Assembly: GCA_937975585.1 (NCBI GenBank)
Contig: CALJUC010000281.1
Location: forward strand, 1-12,482
DNA: 12,482 nt
Direction: 5' to 3'
From: an uncultured Moraxella sp.
Lineage (GTDB): Bacteria > Pseudomonadota > Gammaproteobacteria > Pseudomonadales > Moraxellaceae
Shown here in pieces: positions 6,881 to 12,482 of the stretch; position 1 is the stretch's first letter, and the number at the start of each line of letters is the position of its first letter. Both the position numbers and the translations under genes were made by a program. The notes under the pieces were generated by a model that saw nothing but the letters and a program-made list of their open reading frames with translations, was not told the origin of the DNA and made no database searches.

Positions 6881-7417
6881 TTATATCGGATTACCAAGTG
6901 GGATTAACCCTTGCTTAAATTGTTGCGCTTTGTCCATGTAATGCAGTGCTGACGCTTTCAACATCTCAACTTGGGCATCACCTAGCGTTTTGATAACTTT
7001 AGCAGGACTACCCACCACCAATGAGTTATCAGGAATCTGCATATTTTCGGTGACGACCGCATTGGCACCCACGATACAGTTCTTACCCACGACCGCATTA
7101 TTCAGCACAATCGCGCCAATGCCAATAAGGCTATTATCACCAATGGTACAACCGTGAATCATAGCCAAATGACCAATCGTCACACCCTCACCGATATTGA
7201 CCTCAATCCCATCATCGGTGTGAATGACGGTGTTTTCTTGGACATTGCTATTATTGCCCAGTTTGATGGCGGCATTGTCTGCACGAATCACCGCACCAAA
7301 CCACACACTAACATTCTCGCCCAATACCACATCGCCAATCAGTTCGGCTGAGTCAGCGACCCAACCGGTAAAAGGTGTTTGGTAGGTTGGTTTTTTGCCA
7401 TTCCATTCGTATAACAT
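6881..7417 (-). CDS. Gamma-class carbonic-anhydrase-like hexapeptide protein
   Basis: A 178-aa left-handed beta-helix protein of the YrdA/CaiE/PaaY type, related to gamma carbonic anhydrase. Hexapeptide repeats run from about residue 20 to 140 (ELIGDV, VVGKNC, IVGANA, VVGSPAK). The three histidines that bind the metal in the archaeal enzyme Cam are present: H66 (VIHTD), H83 (IGH) and H88 (IHG). The supporting residues R45 (IRAD) and Q60 (NVQEN) are also there. A C-terminal helix (146-170) packs on the helix in this family. Many family members show no measurable carbonic anhydrase activity, so the true reaction is open. AAGGA lies 6 nt before the ATG. It is the last gene of the leftward cluster, 32 nt after prfB, before a strong terminator. 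Confidence 0.9.
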   Translation of the reverse strand: MLYEWNGKKPTYQTPFTGWVADSAELIGDVVLGENVSVWFGAVIRADNAAIKLGNNSNVQENTVIHTDDGIEVNIGEGVTIGHLAMIHGCTIGDNSLIGIGAIVLNNAVVGKNCIVGANAVVTENMQIPDNSLVVGSPAKVIKTLGDAQVEMLKASALHYMDKAQQFKQGLIPLGNPI

Positions 7418-7449
7418 AAGTTTTCCTTAACAATGGCAAGCTTGCAGGA

Positions 7450-8545
7450 TTATAACCCTGCTTTTAAGCTCGCTTCAATAAATTTATCCAAGTCACCATC
7501 AAGCACCGCTTGGGTATTTGAGGTTTCAATACCCGTGCGTAAGTCTTTGATACGTGAATCGTCCAACACATACGAACGAATCTGACTACCCCAACCGATA
7601 TCTGACTTACTGTCTTCAAGGGCTTGCTGTTTCTCCATACGCATTTGCATTTCGCGCTCGTATAGCTTAGCACGTAGCATTTTCATGGCAGTTTCACGGT
7701 TAGCAATCTGACTACGTTCGTTTTGACACGCAACGACGATACCTGTCGGTTGGTGGGTAATACGTACCGCAGAGTCGGTCGTGTTAACGTGCTGGCCACC
7801 GGCACCGCTTGAACGGTAGGTATCAATGCGCAAATCTGCCGGATTGATATCAATTTCGATATTATCATCAATCTCAGGGGAAACAAATACCGCAGCAAAC
7901 GAGGTATGACGACCATTGTTACTATCAAATGGTGATTTACGCACCAAGCGATGCACGCCGATTTCCGTACGTAGCCAACCAAATGCATAGTCGCCTTTGA
8001 CGTGAATCGTTGCACTCTTAATACCGGCCACCGCACCCGCTGATTCCTCAACGATATCGGCTTTAAAGCCATGTGCCTCTGCCCAACGCAAATACATACG
8101 CAGTAGCATTGATGCCCAATCTTGGGCTTCAGTGCCGCCTGAACCAGACTGAATATCCAAGTAGCAGTTATTGGCATCCATCTCGCCGCTAAACATACGC
8201 TTAAATTCTAAATCTGCGACTTTTTCGTCAGCATCATCAAGTTCTGCTTGGACATCACCCAGTAAGCTTTCGTCTTCTGCTTCAACCGCCAAATCAAGCA
8301 TGGCGCGCGCATCGGCCAATTTTTCATCAAGGGCAGTAATCACACCAATTACGTTATCTAACAGCGCTTTTTCTTTGCTGATTTTGGTGGCGCGCTCTGG
8401 GTCATTCCACAGCTCTGGGTTTTCTAACTCTAAGTTAACTTCTTCTAGACGCTCGATTTTGGTATCGATGTCAAAGATACCCCCGAAGTTGGTTGCCGCG
8501 ATCAGCGAGGTCTTTAATGCGTTCTAAATACGGATTGATTTCCAT
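7450..8545 (-). CDS. prfB: Peptide chain release factor 2 (programmed +1 frameshift)
   Basis: RF2 recognises UGA and UAA and triggers peptide release on the ribosome. The gene begins at ATG 8545 (AGGAG 6 nt upstream), reads 24 codons (MEINPYLERI...LRGYL) to an in-frame TGA at 8473-8471, and continues in the +1 frame (DIDTKIERLE) to the stop at 7450. The shifted product is 364 aa, against 365 in E. coli. The stop-recognition tripeptide SPF is at residues 204-206. The peptidyl-transferase motif GGQ is at 249-251 within SSGAGGQH; the site corresponding to E. coli residue 246 is Ser here, not the Thr of E. coli K-12. An internal GTG at 8343 is in the main frame but would remove the N-terminal domain. 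The gene is third of four closely spaced leftward genes. Confidence 0.97.
8470..8485 (-). promoter_or_regulatory. prfB: RF2 autoregulatory +1 frameshift site
   Basis: On the minus strand this reads CGGGGGTATCTTTGAC. The G-run acts as an internal Shine-Dalgarno element 3 nt before the slippery CTT. CTT TGA C is the classical shift site: when RF2 is scarce, the ribosome pauses at the poorly recognised UGA-C and slips by +1. The site differs from the E. coli one only in CGGGGG for AGGGGG. It is an autoregulatory loop that raises RF2 when RF2 is low. Confidence 0.95.
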
Positions 8546-8594
8546 GGCCTGCTCCTACTTGATGACATAAACAGAGAATTATAACTGATATTGC

Positions 8595-9278
8595 CTAAAT
8601 CGACCAATCTTCTATCGCCCAATGGTGTGCCAACGCATGGGCATGCAAGACCTCATCAGGTGACACGGCCACAGGCACATCCGCCCATGCCAATAATGGG
8701 ATATCGTTTTTAGAATCCGAGTAGGCATAAGTTTTGGTGTAGTTGATACCCTGCGCTGATTGTTTAGCAATCCATTCGTTGAGGTGAAAGATTTTGCCCT
8801 CTTGGAAGTTTGGACGACCTGCCACCTTACCGGTATAGCCGGTTTCGGTTAGCTCAAGCTCAGTCGCTAGCACATTCTGTGTTGCTACATTAAATAGCTG
8901 CTGACTAATCGCTTTGACCACAAAGGCATTGGTCGCTGATACCACCAATACGTCATGCCCGTGCTCAAGGTGTGATTGGATGGCGTGTAACGCTTTTGGA
9001 CGCACATTCGGAGCAATCTCATTAGCGATGTACTCAGCGCGCCACGCATGTAGCTGCTCAAGCGAATGCTGCTGCAAAAAGTTTGCGACAAATTCGTTAT
9101 ACACCACGGCATCGAGTGTACCTGCGATATATTGCTCATAAAACTCACGGTTTTTTTGGCGAAACTCACCCTCATCAACCAAGCCTTTTTTGACCAAAAA
9201 CTCGCCCCACATATAGTCACTATCGGTATTGATTAAGGTATGGTCAAGGTCAAATAGTGCCAATTCTTTGGTTATCAT
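8595..9278 (-). CDS. HAD superfamily subfamily IB hydrolase (phosphatase)
   Basis: A 227-aa cytosolic phosphohydrolase of the SerB-like HAD-IB group. All four HAD motifs are visible: FDLDHTL with nucleophile D10 and acid/base D12, VVSAT with S114, K162 in the EGK context, and YSDSKNDIPLL with D188 and D192 for magnesium. An alpha-helical cap, usual for subfamily IB, lies between motifs I and II (about 16-95). Relatives are annotated variously as phosphoserine phosphatase-like or histidinol-phosphatase-like, and the sequence does not decide the substrate; there is no serine or histidine biosynthesis gene nearby. AGGA lies 6 nt before the ATG. The gene is 45 nt after the TonB-family gene and 49 nt before prfB, so it is probably cotranscribed. 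Confidence 0.88.
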   Translation of the reverse strand: MITKELALFDLDHTLINTDSDYMWGEFLVKKGLVDEGEFRQKNREFYEQYIAGTLDAVVYNEFVANFLQQHSLEQLHAWRAEYIANEIAPNVRPKALHAIQSHLEHGHDVLVVSATNAFVVKAISQQLFNVATQNVLATELELTETGYTGKVAGRPNFQEGKIFHLNEWIAKQSAQGINYTKTYAYSDSKNDIPLLAWADVPVAVSPDEVLHAHALAHHWAIEDWSI

Positions 9279-9323
9279 AAGTTATCCTAAATGTTAAAAA
9301 TCGCTTTACTATGTGTGATACGA

Positions 9324-10238
9324 TTATTCGTTTTCGACAGTTACGGTATCACCAAAGCGCCAAGTCCGGATAATACGTAATTCCACGATATCTTTCATAT
9401 CTTTGCTAAACTCGCCAAATGGTGCGGCTTTACGCACGGAGTTTTTTGCGGCCTCATCTAAAATGGCTGACCCCGATGACTCAAGCACTTTTAGCGCTTT
9501 AACGCTACCATTCGGGTTGATAATCACCAGTAGCCGCACATCACCCGTTAAACCTCTCGCCCGCGCTTCTTGTGGGTAGTGTTGATTGCCGACGCGATAC
9601 GCCTGCTCACGGAAATTTTCGATATATTTGGCGGCTTCACCCGTGGTCGTTGAGTTACTGCTAACAGTTTGCACCGCGGTTTTCTTCGCCAATAACTGAC
9701 GGTTGGTGCTGATTTGGGTTTCTAATGTCGCAATTTGCTGCTGTAAGCGTTGTTCTTTGGACTCAAATTCATTGGTCGATTTGTCCGCTTTATTGTCGTT
9801 TTCTTCGTCGGATTTTCGCCAACTTAATGTGGTACGCAGGTAGCTTTCTTGATAGGCTTGTTGGCGGCTAACTTGCTGCTGGGTCAGGATATCATCGGTT
9901 GGGCTGACGGCTTCTGCGTCCAATGGGCTAAGCGTGTTATTTTCAAATCGTTGTGCATCTTCTGCCTCGCCACCACCTTTTTGGCTGGCATTGGCAATAA
10001 AATCGGCTTTTTCATTGGGTGCGAGATTTTCACTCAGCACCGTGGTAACTTCTTGCACCACGTCACTCGGCGCTGCATCATCCGCAAAACGAATGCCAAA
10101 GATAAACGCAGCATGTAGGACGACCGCGACAACCGTCGACCCTAACAACACATAGTCGTGTCCGTATGTGGCTGGGATAGGACTTGCCTGTTGGATACGT
10201 CTGCCCAATACCTGTCTAATATTCACCCAACTAACCAA
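9324..10238 (-). CDS. TonB-family energy transducer-like protein
   Basis: A 304-aa protein with one N-terminal membrane segment (about 29-48) after a basic cytoplasmic start, a long periplasmic spacer, and a TonB C-terminal domain (about 208-298: HYPQEARARGLTGDVRLLVIINPNG..., ending RTWRF). TonB couples the proton-motive force of ExbB/ExbD to outer-membrane transporters. Here the spacer is not the usual Pro/Glu/Lys-rich rod; it is Gln/Ser/Asp-rich and includes a coiled coil (158-186). No exbB, exbD or receptor gene is adjacent. In layout it resembles the TonB paralogues with helical spacers, such as Pseudomonas TonB3. The start is a TTG at 10238, chosen for AGGTG 7 nt upstream; a GTG at 10226 would also be possible and would shorten the product by four residues. 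It is probably the first gene of the four-gene leftward cluster. Confidence 0.82.
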   Translation of the reverse strand: MVSWVNIRQVLGRRIQQASPIPATYGHDYVLLGSTVVAVVLHAAFIFGIRFADDAAPSDVVQEVTTVLSENLAPNEKADFIANASQKGGGEAEDAQRFENNTLSPLDAEAVSPTDDILTQQQVSRQQAYQESYLRTTLSWRKSDEENDNKADKSTNEFESKEQRLQQQIATLETQISTNRQLLAKKTAVQTVSSNSTTTGEAAKYIENFREQAYRVGNQHYPQEARARGLTGDVRLLVIINPNGSVKALKVLESSGSAILDEAAKNSVRKAAPFGEFSKDMKDIVELRIIRTWRFGDTVTVENE

Positions 10239-10571
10239 CCGTTTTCACCTGTTCATCGTTACTTTTGATTACTACTGCGACCTAATTTACCCTAGCTATG
10301 TGAAATTATCGTATCCTGTACAAAGTGTCGCACAGTGATACAGAAAATCACCTAGTCATCGCCTACCGTTTAACGCTATGATGGGCCATTCATGTAGAAA
10401 TAAATGCTGGCTCATTATAAAGCCTACACCAACCCAAAGCCAAGCCTAAAGTTAGCGCTTGCCACAATTACTAGGACTTTAAAAATAGCAGACAAAAACA
10501 CCAGAGGTTTGCTAGAATAAGGCCGGTTTTGGGTTCGTCCGACCAACAAAAATAACACATAGAGAATAAAC
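10239..10571. other. Divergent intergenic region, TonB-family gene / unknown gene
   Basis: About 330 bases without a gene. A rightward promoter candidate lies at 10489-10518. For the leftward cluster I find only a GATAAT on the minus strand near 10300 with GCGACA 15 bp upstream, which is too short a spacer to call. Around 10383-10428 a loose inverted repeat (ATGGGCCA with TGGCTCAT) is probably chance. No small open reading frame with a ribosome binding site was seen. Confidence 0.5.
10489..10518 (+). promoter_or_regulatory. Candidate sigma-70 promoter for the gene at 10572
   Basis: CAGACA (10489-10494, four of six) and TAGAAT (10513-10518, five of six) lie 18 bp apart. Transcription would start near 10525, leaving a leader of about 45 nt before the GTG start at 10572. 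It is the best-spaced hexamer pair in this intergenic region. Confidence 0.4.
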
Positions 10572-11417
10572 GTGATAAAAACTCGTCAAGATATCAATCA
10601 ATTTATCAATCAGCACAGTGACCAGCTTGCCCAACAAGTGATGCAGCGTTCACAGCGCTGGTATGAAAAACTGGAAGATGCCGCCGAGCAAGAATTTTTA
10701 ATACCGGCTACAGAACGCCAAATCAACGAAGCCCTGCAAAAATTCGTGGTCAAAAATGTCAATGCCATCATGGACTTGTCGCTAGAACTCCACGATGGTT
10801 GGCTACGCTTATATGCCACGGTCAATATTAAAGGTATTTTTGCTAAGCTTGCGGTTAATTTAAGCTTGGTACACGTTCAGCTAGACCGTCATCGCCAACG
10901 CTTTGTATTCAGTCAGCTCAGCGATACCGATGTTATCGCGCTTTATACGGATAGTTATCTAAAAACCAAAGGTGTGGATATCGCTTTATGGTGGTTTCAT
11001 AAGGTCATCAAAAAAGACCCGCTTGGGCTTATTCTTGGCAAAATCAATCTCACTCGGCAAAAAGAAGATATCTTGTATCTTGATATTGGTCGATGGCTCA
11101 AGAAAAATAAAAAAATCATGGACACCTTACGCAAGGTTCAAGTTAACCATGGCTTTTTGGCTGAGCAGCAGCTGGTACTCAAAGCCAATGCCAACATTGC
11201 CGATGCGCTTAATATCGGTACCGGCAAGCAAGTGATTACCGATGCTGACAACCCTGCCAATGCCAAGATTGACGATAGCGAAACGGTATTAACCAAAACG
11301 CCAAAGCCAGACGCACCAACTACGGATCAGACAACAGTCGATACCCATTCAGATAACGACTTGACCAAGCACCCAACGCAAGAAACCCGCGCAAGAACTA
11401 GCACCGAAGAGGGTTAA
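10572..11417 (+). CDS. Conserved-looking protein of unknown function
   Basis: I do not recognise this 281-aa protein. There is no signal peptide and no clear membrane segment. Residues 5-60 look helical (including ATERQINEALQKFVV). Residues 66-116 alternate hydrophobic and polar like antiparallel strands (LSLELHDGWLRLYATVNIKG, then VNLSLVHVQL). A more hydrophobic helix containing ALWWF lies at 134-147 and two further strand pairs lie at about 152-205. Residues 218-281 are a Thr/Asp/Pro/Lys-rich low-complexity tail. The order of a helix (INEALQKF) followed by long amphipathic strands faintly recalls TULIP-like lipid-binding proteins such as YceB, but this is a guess. The start is GTG with a weak AGAG site; the reading frame is fully open with normal composition. 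It is a single gene, convergent with fpr. Confidence 0.7.
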   Translation: MIKTRQDINQFINQHSDQLAQQVMQRSQRWYEKLEDAAEQEFLIPATERQINEALQKFVVKNVNAIMDLSLELHDGWLRLYATVNIKGIFAKLAVNLSLVHVQLDRHRQRFVFSQLSDTDVIALYTDSYLKTKGVDIALWWFHKVIKKDPLGLILGKINLTRQKEDILYLDIGRWLKKNKKIMDTLRKVQVNHGFLAEQQLVLKANANIADALNIGTGKQVITDADNPANAKIDDSETVLTKTPKPDAPTTDQTTVDTHSDNDLTKHPTQETRARTSTEEG

Positions 11418-11432
11418 TTACCCTCTCATCAT

Positions 11433-11462
11433 AAAAAAAAGCGACGTTTTATCACGTCGCTT
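11433..11462. terminator. Terminator between the unknown gene and fpr
   Basis: AAGCGACGT (11439-11447) pairs perfectly with ACGTCGCTT (11454-11462) around a 6-nt loop. On the minus strand a run of eight Ts follows (A-run 11433-11440), making it a strong terminator for fpr. On the plus strand the U-run is weak (TTATTT). A separate 7-bp hairpin, AGAGGGT/ACCCTCT (11408-11426), overlaps the stop codon of the rightward gene. Confidence 0.85.
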
Positions 11463-11476
11463 ATTTCAGCTAAACA

Positions 11477-12280
11477 TTACCAATAATTCTCTACGGCGAT
11501 ATTGCCTTCACCACGGCGATTCATGGTTAAACCACGTTGCTTTAACGCATCTTTGGTATCTTCGACCATTTGTGGGTTACCGCAGAGCATCACATGACTG
11601 GTTGTAATATCCAACTGACAGCCTACTTGCTGCTCTAATTCACCCGATAAGATTAACTCAGGCAACCGCTTGGTTAATCCTGTATAGGTGGCATCACGTG
11701 TGACAATCGGCACAAACACAAAATCCGCACCGTCTTCACCATACAGCGCCTTTATCTCAGCAATCTCATCGGTATAAGCCAATTCTTGCGTGGTACGCGC
11801 GCTATAGATCAGATGAATGCGTTGGTATTGTTCCCATACCTCTAAGGTTTTTAAAATCGACAAAAACGGTGCCAAACCCGTGCCTGTGGCAAGCAACCAT
11901 AAATCTTTGGGTAATGGCAATTGATAACGTGCCAAGGTCAAAAACCCAAACGGTGTGGTATTTAGCCACAAATTATCACCCACCTGTAGGTACTGTAGTT
12001 TTGCGGTAAATGCCCCATCAGGAATGACCACCGAGAAAAACTCAATAAACTCATCATACGGTGACGACACCACCGAATAGGCCCGAAAAATCTTTTCGTC
12101 ATTTGCTTGTGCAGCCGTATTCTCAAAATAAGCCAAATCCTGTGTCGCCATACCCAACCGCACGAATTGCCCAGCCGTAAATTTAAAGCCATCAGGACGT
12201 GTCACGCGAAAGCTAAACAAGGTCGGTGCCCATTGCTTAACCGCAGTCACTGTCACTCGTATACTCTTATCATCTGACAT
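11477..12280 (-). CDS. fpr: Ferredoxin/flavodoxin-NADP+ reductase
   Basis: FAD enzyme that moves electrons between NADPH and ferredoxin or flavodoxin in the cytosol, often for iron-sulphur repair or oxidative-stress defence. The 267-aa product has the FAD-binding motif RAYS (66-69), the NADP-binding loop TGTGLAPFLS (132-141), the ribose/nicotinamide-side block YSARTTQELAY (159-169) and CGNPQM (233-238). The C-terminus ENYW ends on a tryptophan like the E. coli Fpr VEKYW, marking the bacterial subclass I type. I place the start at ATG 12280 with AAAGGA 9 nt upstream; a GTG at 12286 is in frame but only 3 nt from that ribosome binding site. It is transcribed alone between two terminators. Confidence 0.93.
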   Translation of the reverse strand: MSDDKSIRVTVTAVKQWAPTLFSFRVTRPDGFKFTAGQFVRLGMATQDLAYFENTAAQANDEKIFRAYSVVSSPYDEFIEFFSVVIPDGAFTAKLQYLQVGDNLWLNTTPFGFLTLARYQLPLPKDLWLLATGTGLAPFLSILKTLEVWEQYQRIHLIYSARTTQELAYTDEIAEIKALYGEDGADFVFVPIVTRDATYTGLTKRLPELILSGELEQQVGCQLDITTSHVMLCGNPQMVEDTKDALKQRGLTMNRRGEGNIAVENYW

Positions 12281-12310
12281 ACACACATTTCCTTTGTTCT
12301 TTATTTCATA

Positions 12311-12347
12311 AAAAAACGTATCTTAAGTTGCCTCAAGATACGTTTTT
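12311..12347 (-). terminator. Terminator after the gene at the right edge (nuo operon end)
   Basis: AAAAACGTATCTT (12312-12324) pairs perfectly over 13 bp with 12335-12347 around a 10-nt loop. On the minus strand the stem ends in seven Ts. It lies 57 nt past the stop of the partial gene at 12404 and upstream of fpr, so it closes the right-edge operon. T5 on the plus strand gives weak activity in the other direction too. Confidence 0.85.
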
Positions 12348-12403
12348 GCCTCGATATAGGTTTTGCTCAAGTTAATATTTGGAGCTTACCCACCATTTGC
12401 GAC

Positions 12404-12482
12404 TTAGTAAATGTGTACCAAGGTAATGATCTTCGACAACCATTCAGGGAAGATACCGAAGTATAACACTGCCGCTGTCACT
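12404..12482 (-). CDS. nuoN: Partial gene, C-terminus of NADH-quinone oxidoreductase subunit N
   Basis: Only the last 25 codons are in the window, ending LVHIY at the stop 12404-12406; the start is beyond the right edge. The visible peptide, VTAAVLYFGIFPEWLSKII, is a hydrophobic segment followed by a G-I-F-P-E-W motif. That is the way the last transmembrane helix of NuoN/NuoM-type antiporter-like subunits of complex I ends. The strong terminator downstream fits nuoN, normally the last nuo gene. With so little sequence, NuoM or an Mrp/Hyf homologue cannot be excluded. Confidence 0.55.
   Translation of the reverse strand, partial: VTAAVLYFGIFPEWLSKIITLVHIY

Noticed and set aside
7683..8177. 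A 164-codon open frame on the minus strand overlapping prfB in another frame
   Set aside because: The RF2 frame carries SPF and GGQ motifs; this one shows only Cys/Arg/Val-rich shadow sequence.
8471..8473. In-frame TGA near the prfB start as a pseudogene or sequencing error
   Set aside because: It lies exactly in the CTT TGA C context with an upstream G-run, the known programmed +1 frameshift, and the downstream frame is intact.
1..12482. CRISPR array, tRNA or rRNA gene, phage or toxin-antitoxin module
   Set aside because: No regularly spaced repeats, cloverleaf, rRNA-like stretch or small paired genes were seen on either strand.

Overview
The window looks like chromosomal DNA of a gammaproteobacterium of the family Moraxellaceae (Psychrobacter/Moraxella-like). 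The support is an E. coli/Pseudomonas-type asd directly followed by fimV (the Pseudomonas/Acinetobacter order), Asp/Gln-rich proteins written in a mid-AT code, and the end of a nuo operon. The genus is an inference from protein style; no rRNA or other marker is present. I see no phage, transposase, CRISPR array, tRNA or rRNA gene. The region is ordinary core genome with one real surprise: FimV is encoded in two pieces.

Layout, left to right. A leftward gene for a membrane-anchored endonuclease/exonuclease/phosphatase protein ends at a terminator near the left edge (151-192). It is divergent from asd (1865-2995, aspartate-semialdehyde dehydrogenase), which ends at one or two hairpin terminators. 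Next come two rightward genes that together make up FimV. The first (3283-4824) encodes an exported protein with the FimV N-terminal domain, a LysM domain and a terminal coiled coil. The second (5066-6808) encodes a protein that begins with the membrane segment and carries a TPR-like region, acidic repeats and the FimV C-terminal domain. Between them lie a stop codon, a good intrinsic terminator, a 12-bp perfect palindrome and a new ribosome binding site.

A bidirectional terminator (6837-6866) separates fimV from a leftward, tightly spaced four-gene cluster (gaps of 32, 49 and 45 nt). It is read in the order TonB-family protein (10238-9324), HAD-IB hydrolase (9278-8595), prfB/RF2 (8545-7450), gamma-class carbonic-anhydrase-like protein (7417-6881). 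prfB keeps the classical in-frame TGA and +1 frameshift signal. Divergent from the cluster is a rightward gene of unknown function (10572-11417). It converges on a leftward fpr (ferredoxin/flavodoxin-NADP+ reductase), with a shared terminator between them. The right edge holds the last 25 codons of a leftward gene, most likely nuoN, followed by its own terminator.

Functionally the genes are mostly unrelated housekeeping: lysine/threonine/methionine/cell-wall precursor synthesis (asd), translation termination (prfB), redox (fpr, complex I). The two FimV pieces would act at the cell pole and in type IV pilus assembly. The TonB-family protein may also touch that process, since one TonB paralogue of Pseudomonas (TonB3) is needed for twitching; that link is inference only.
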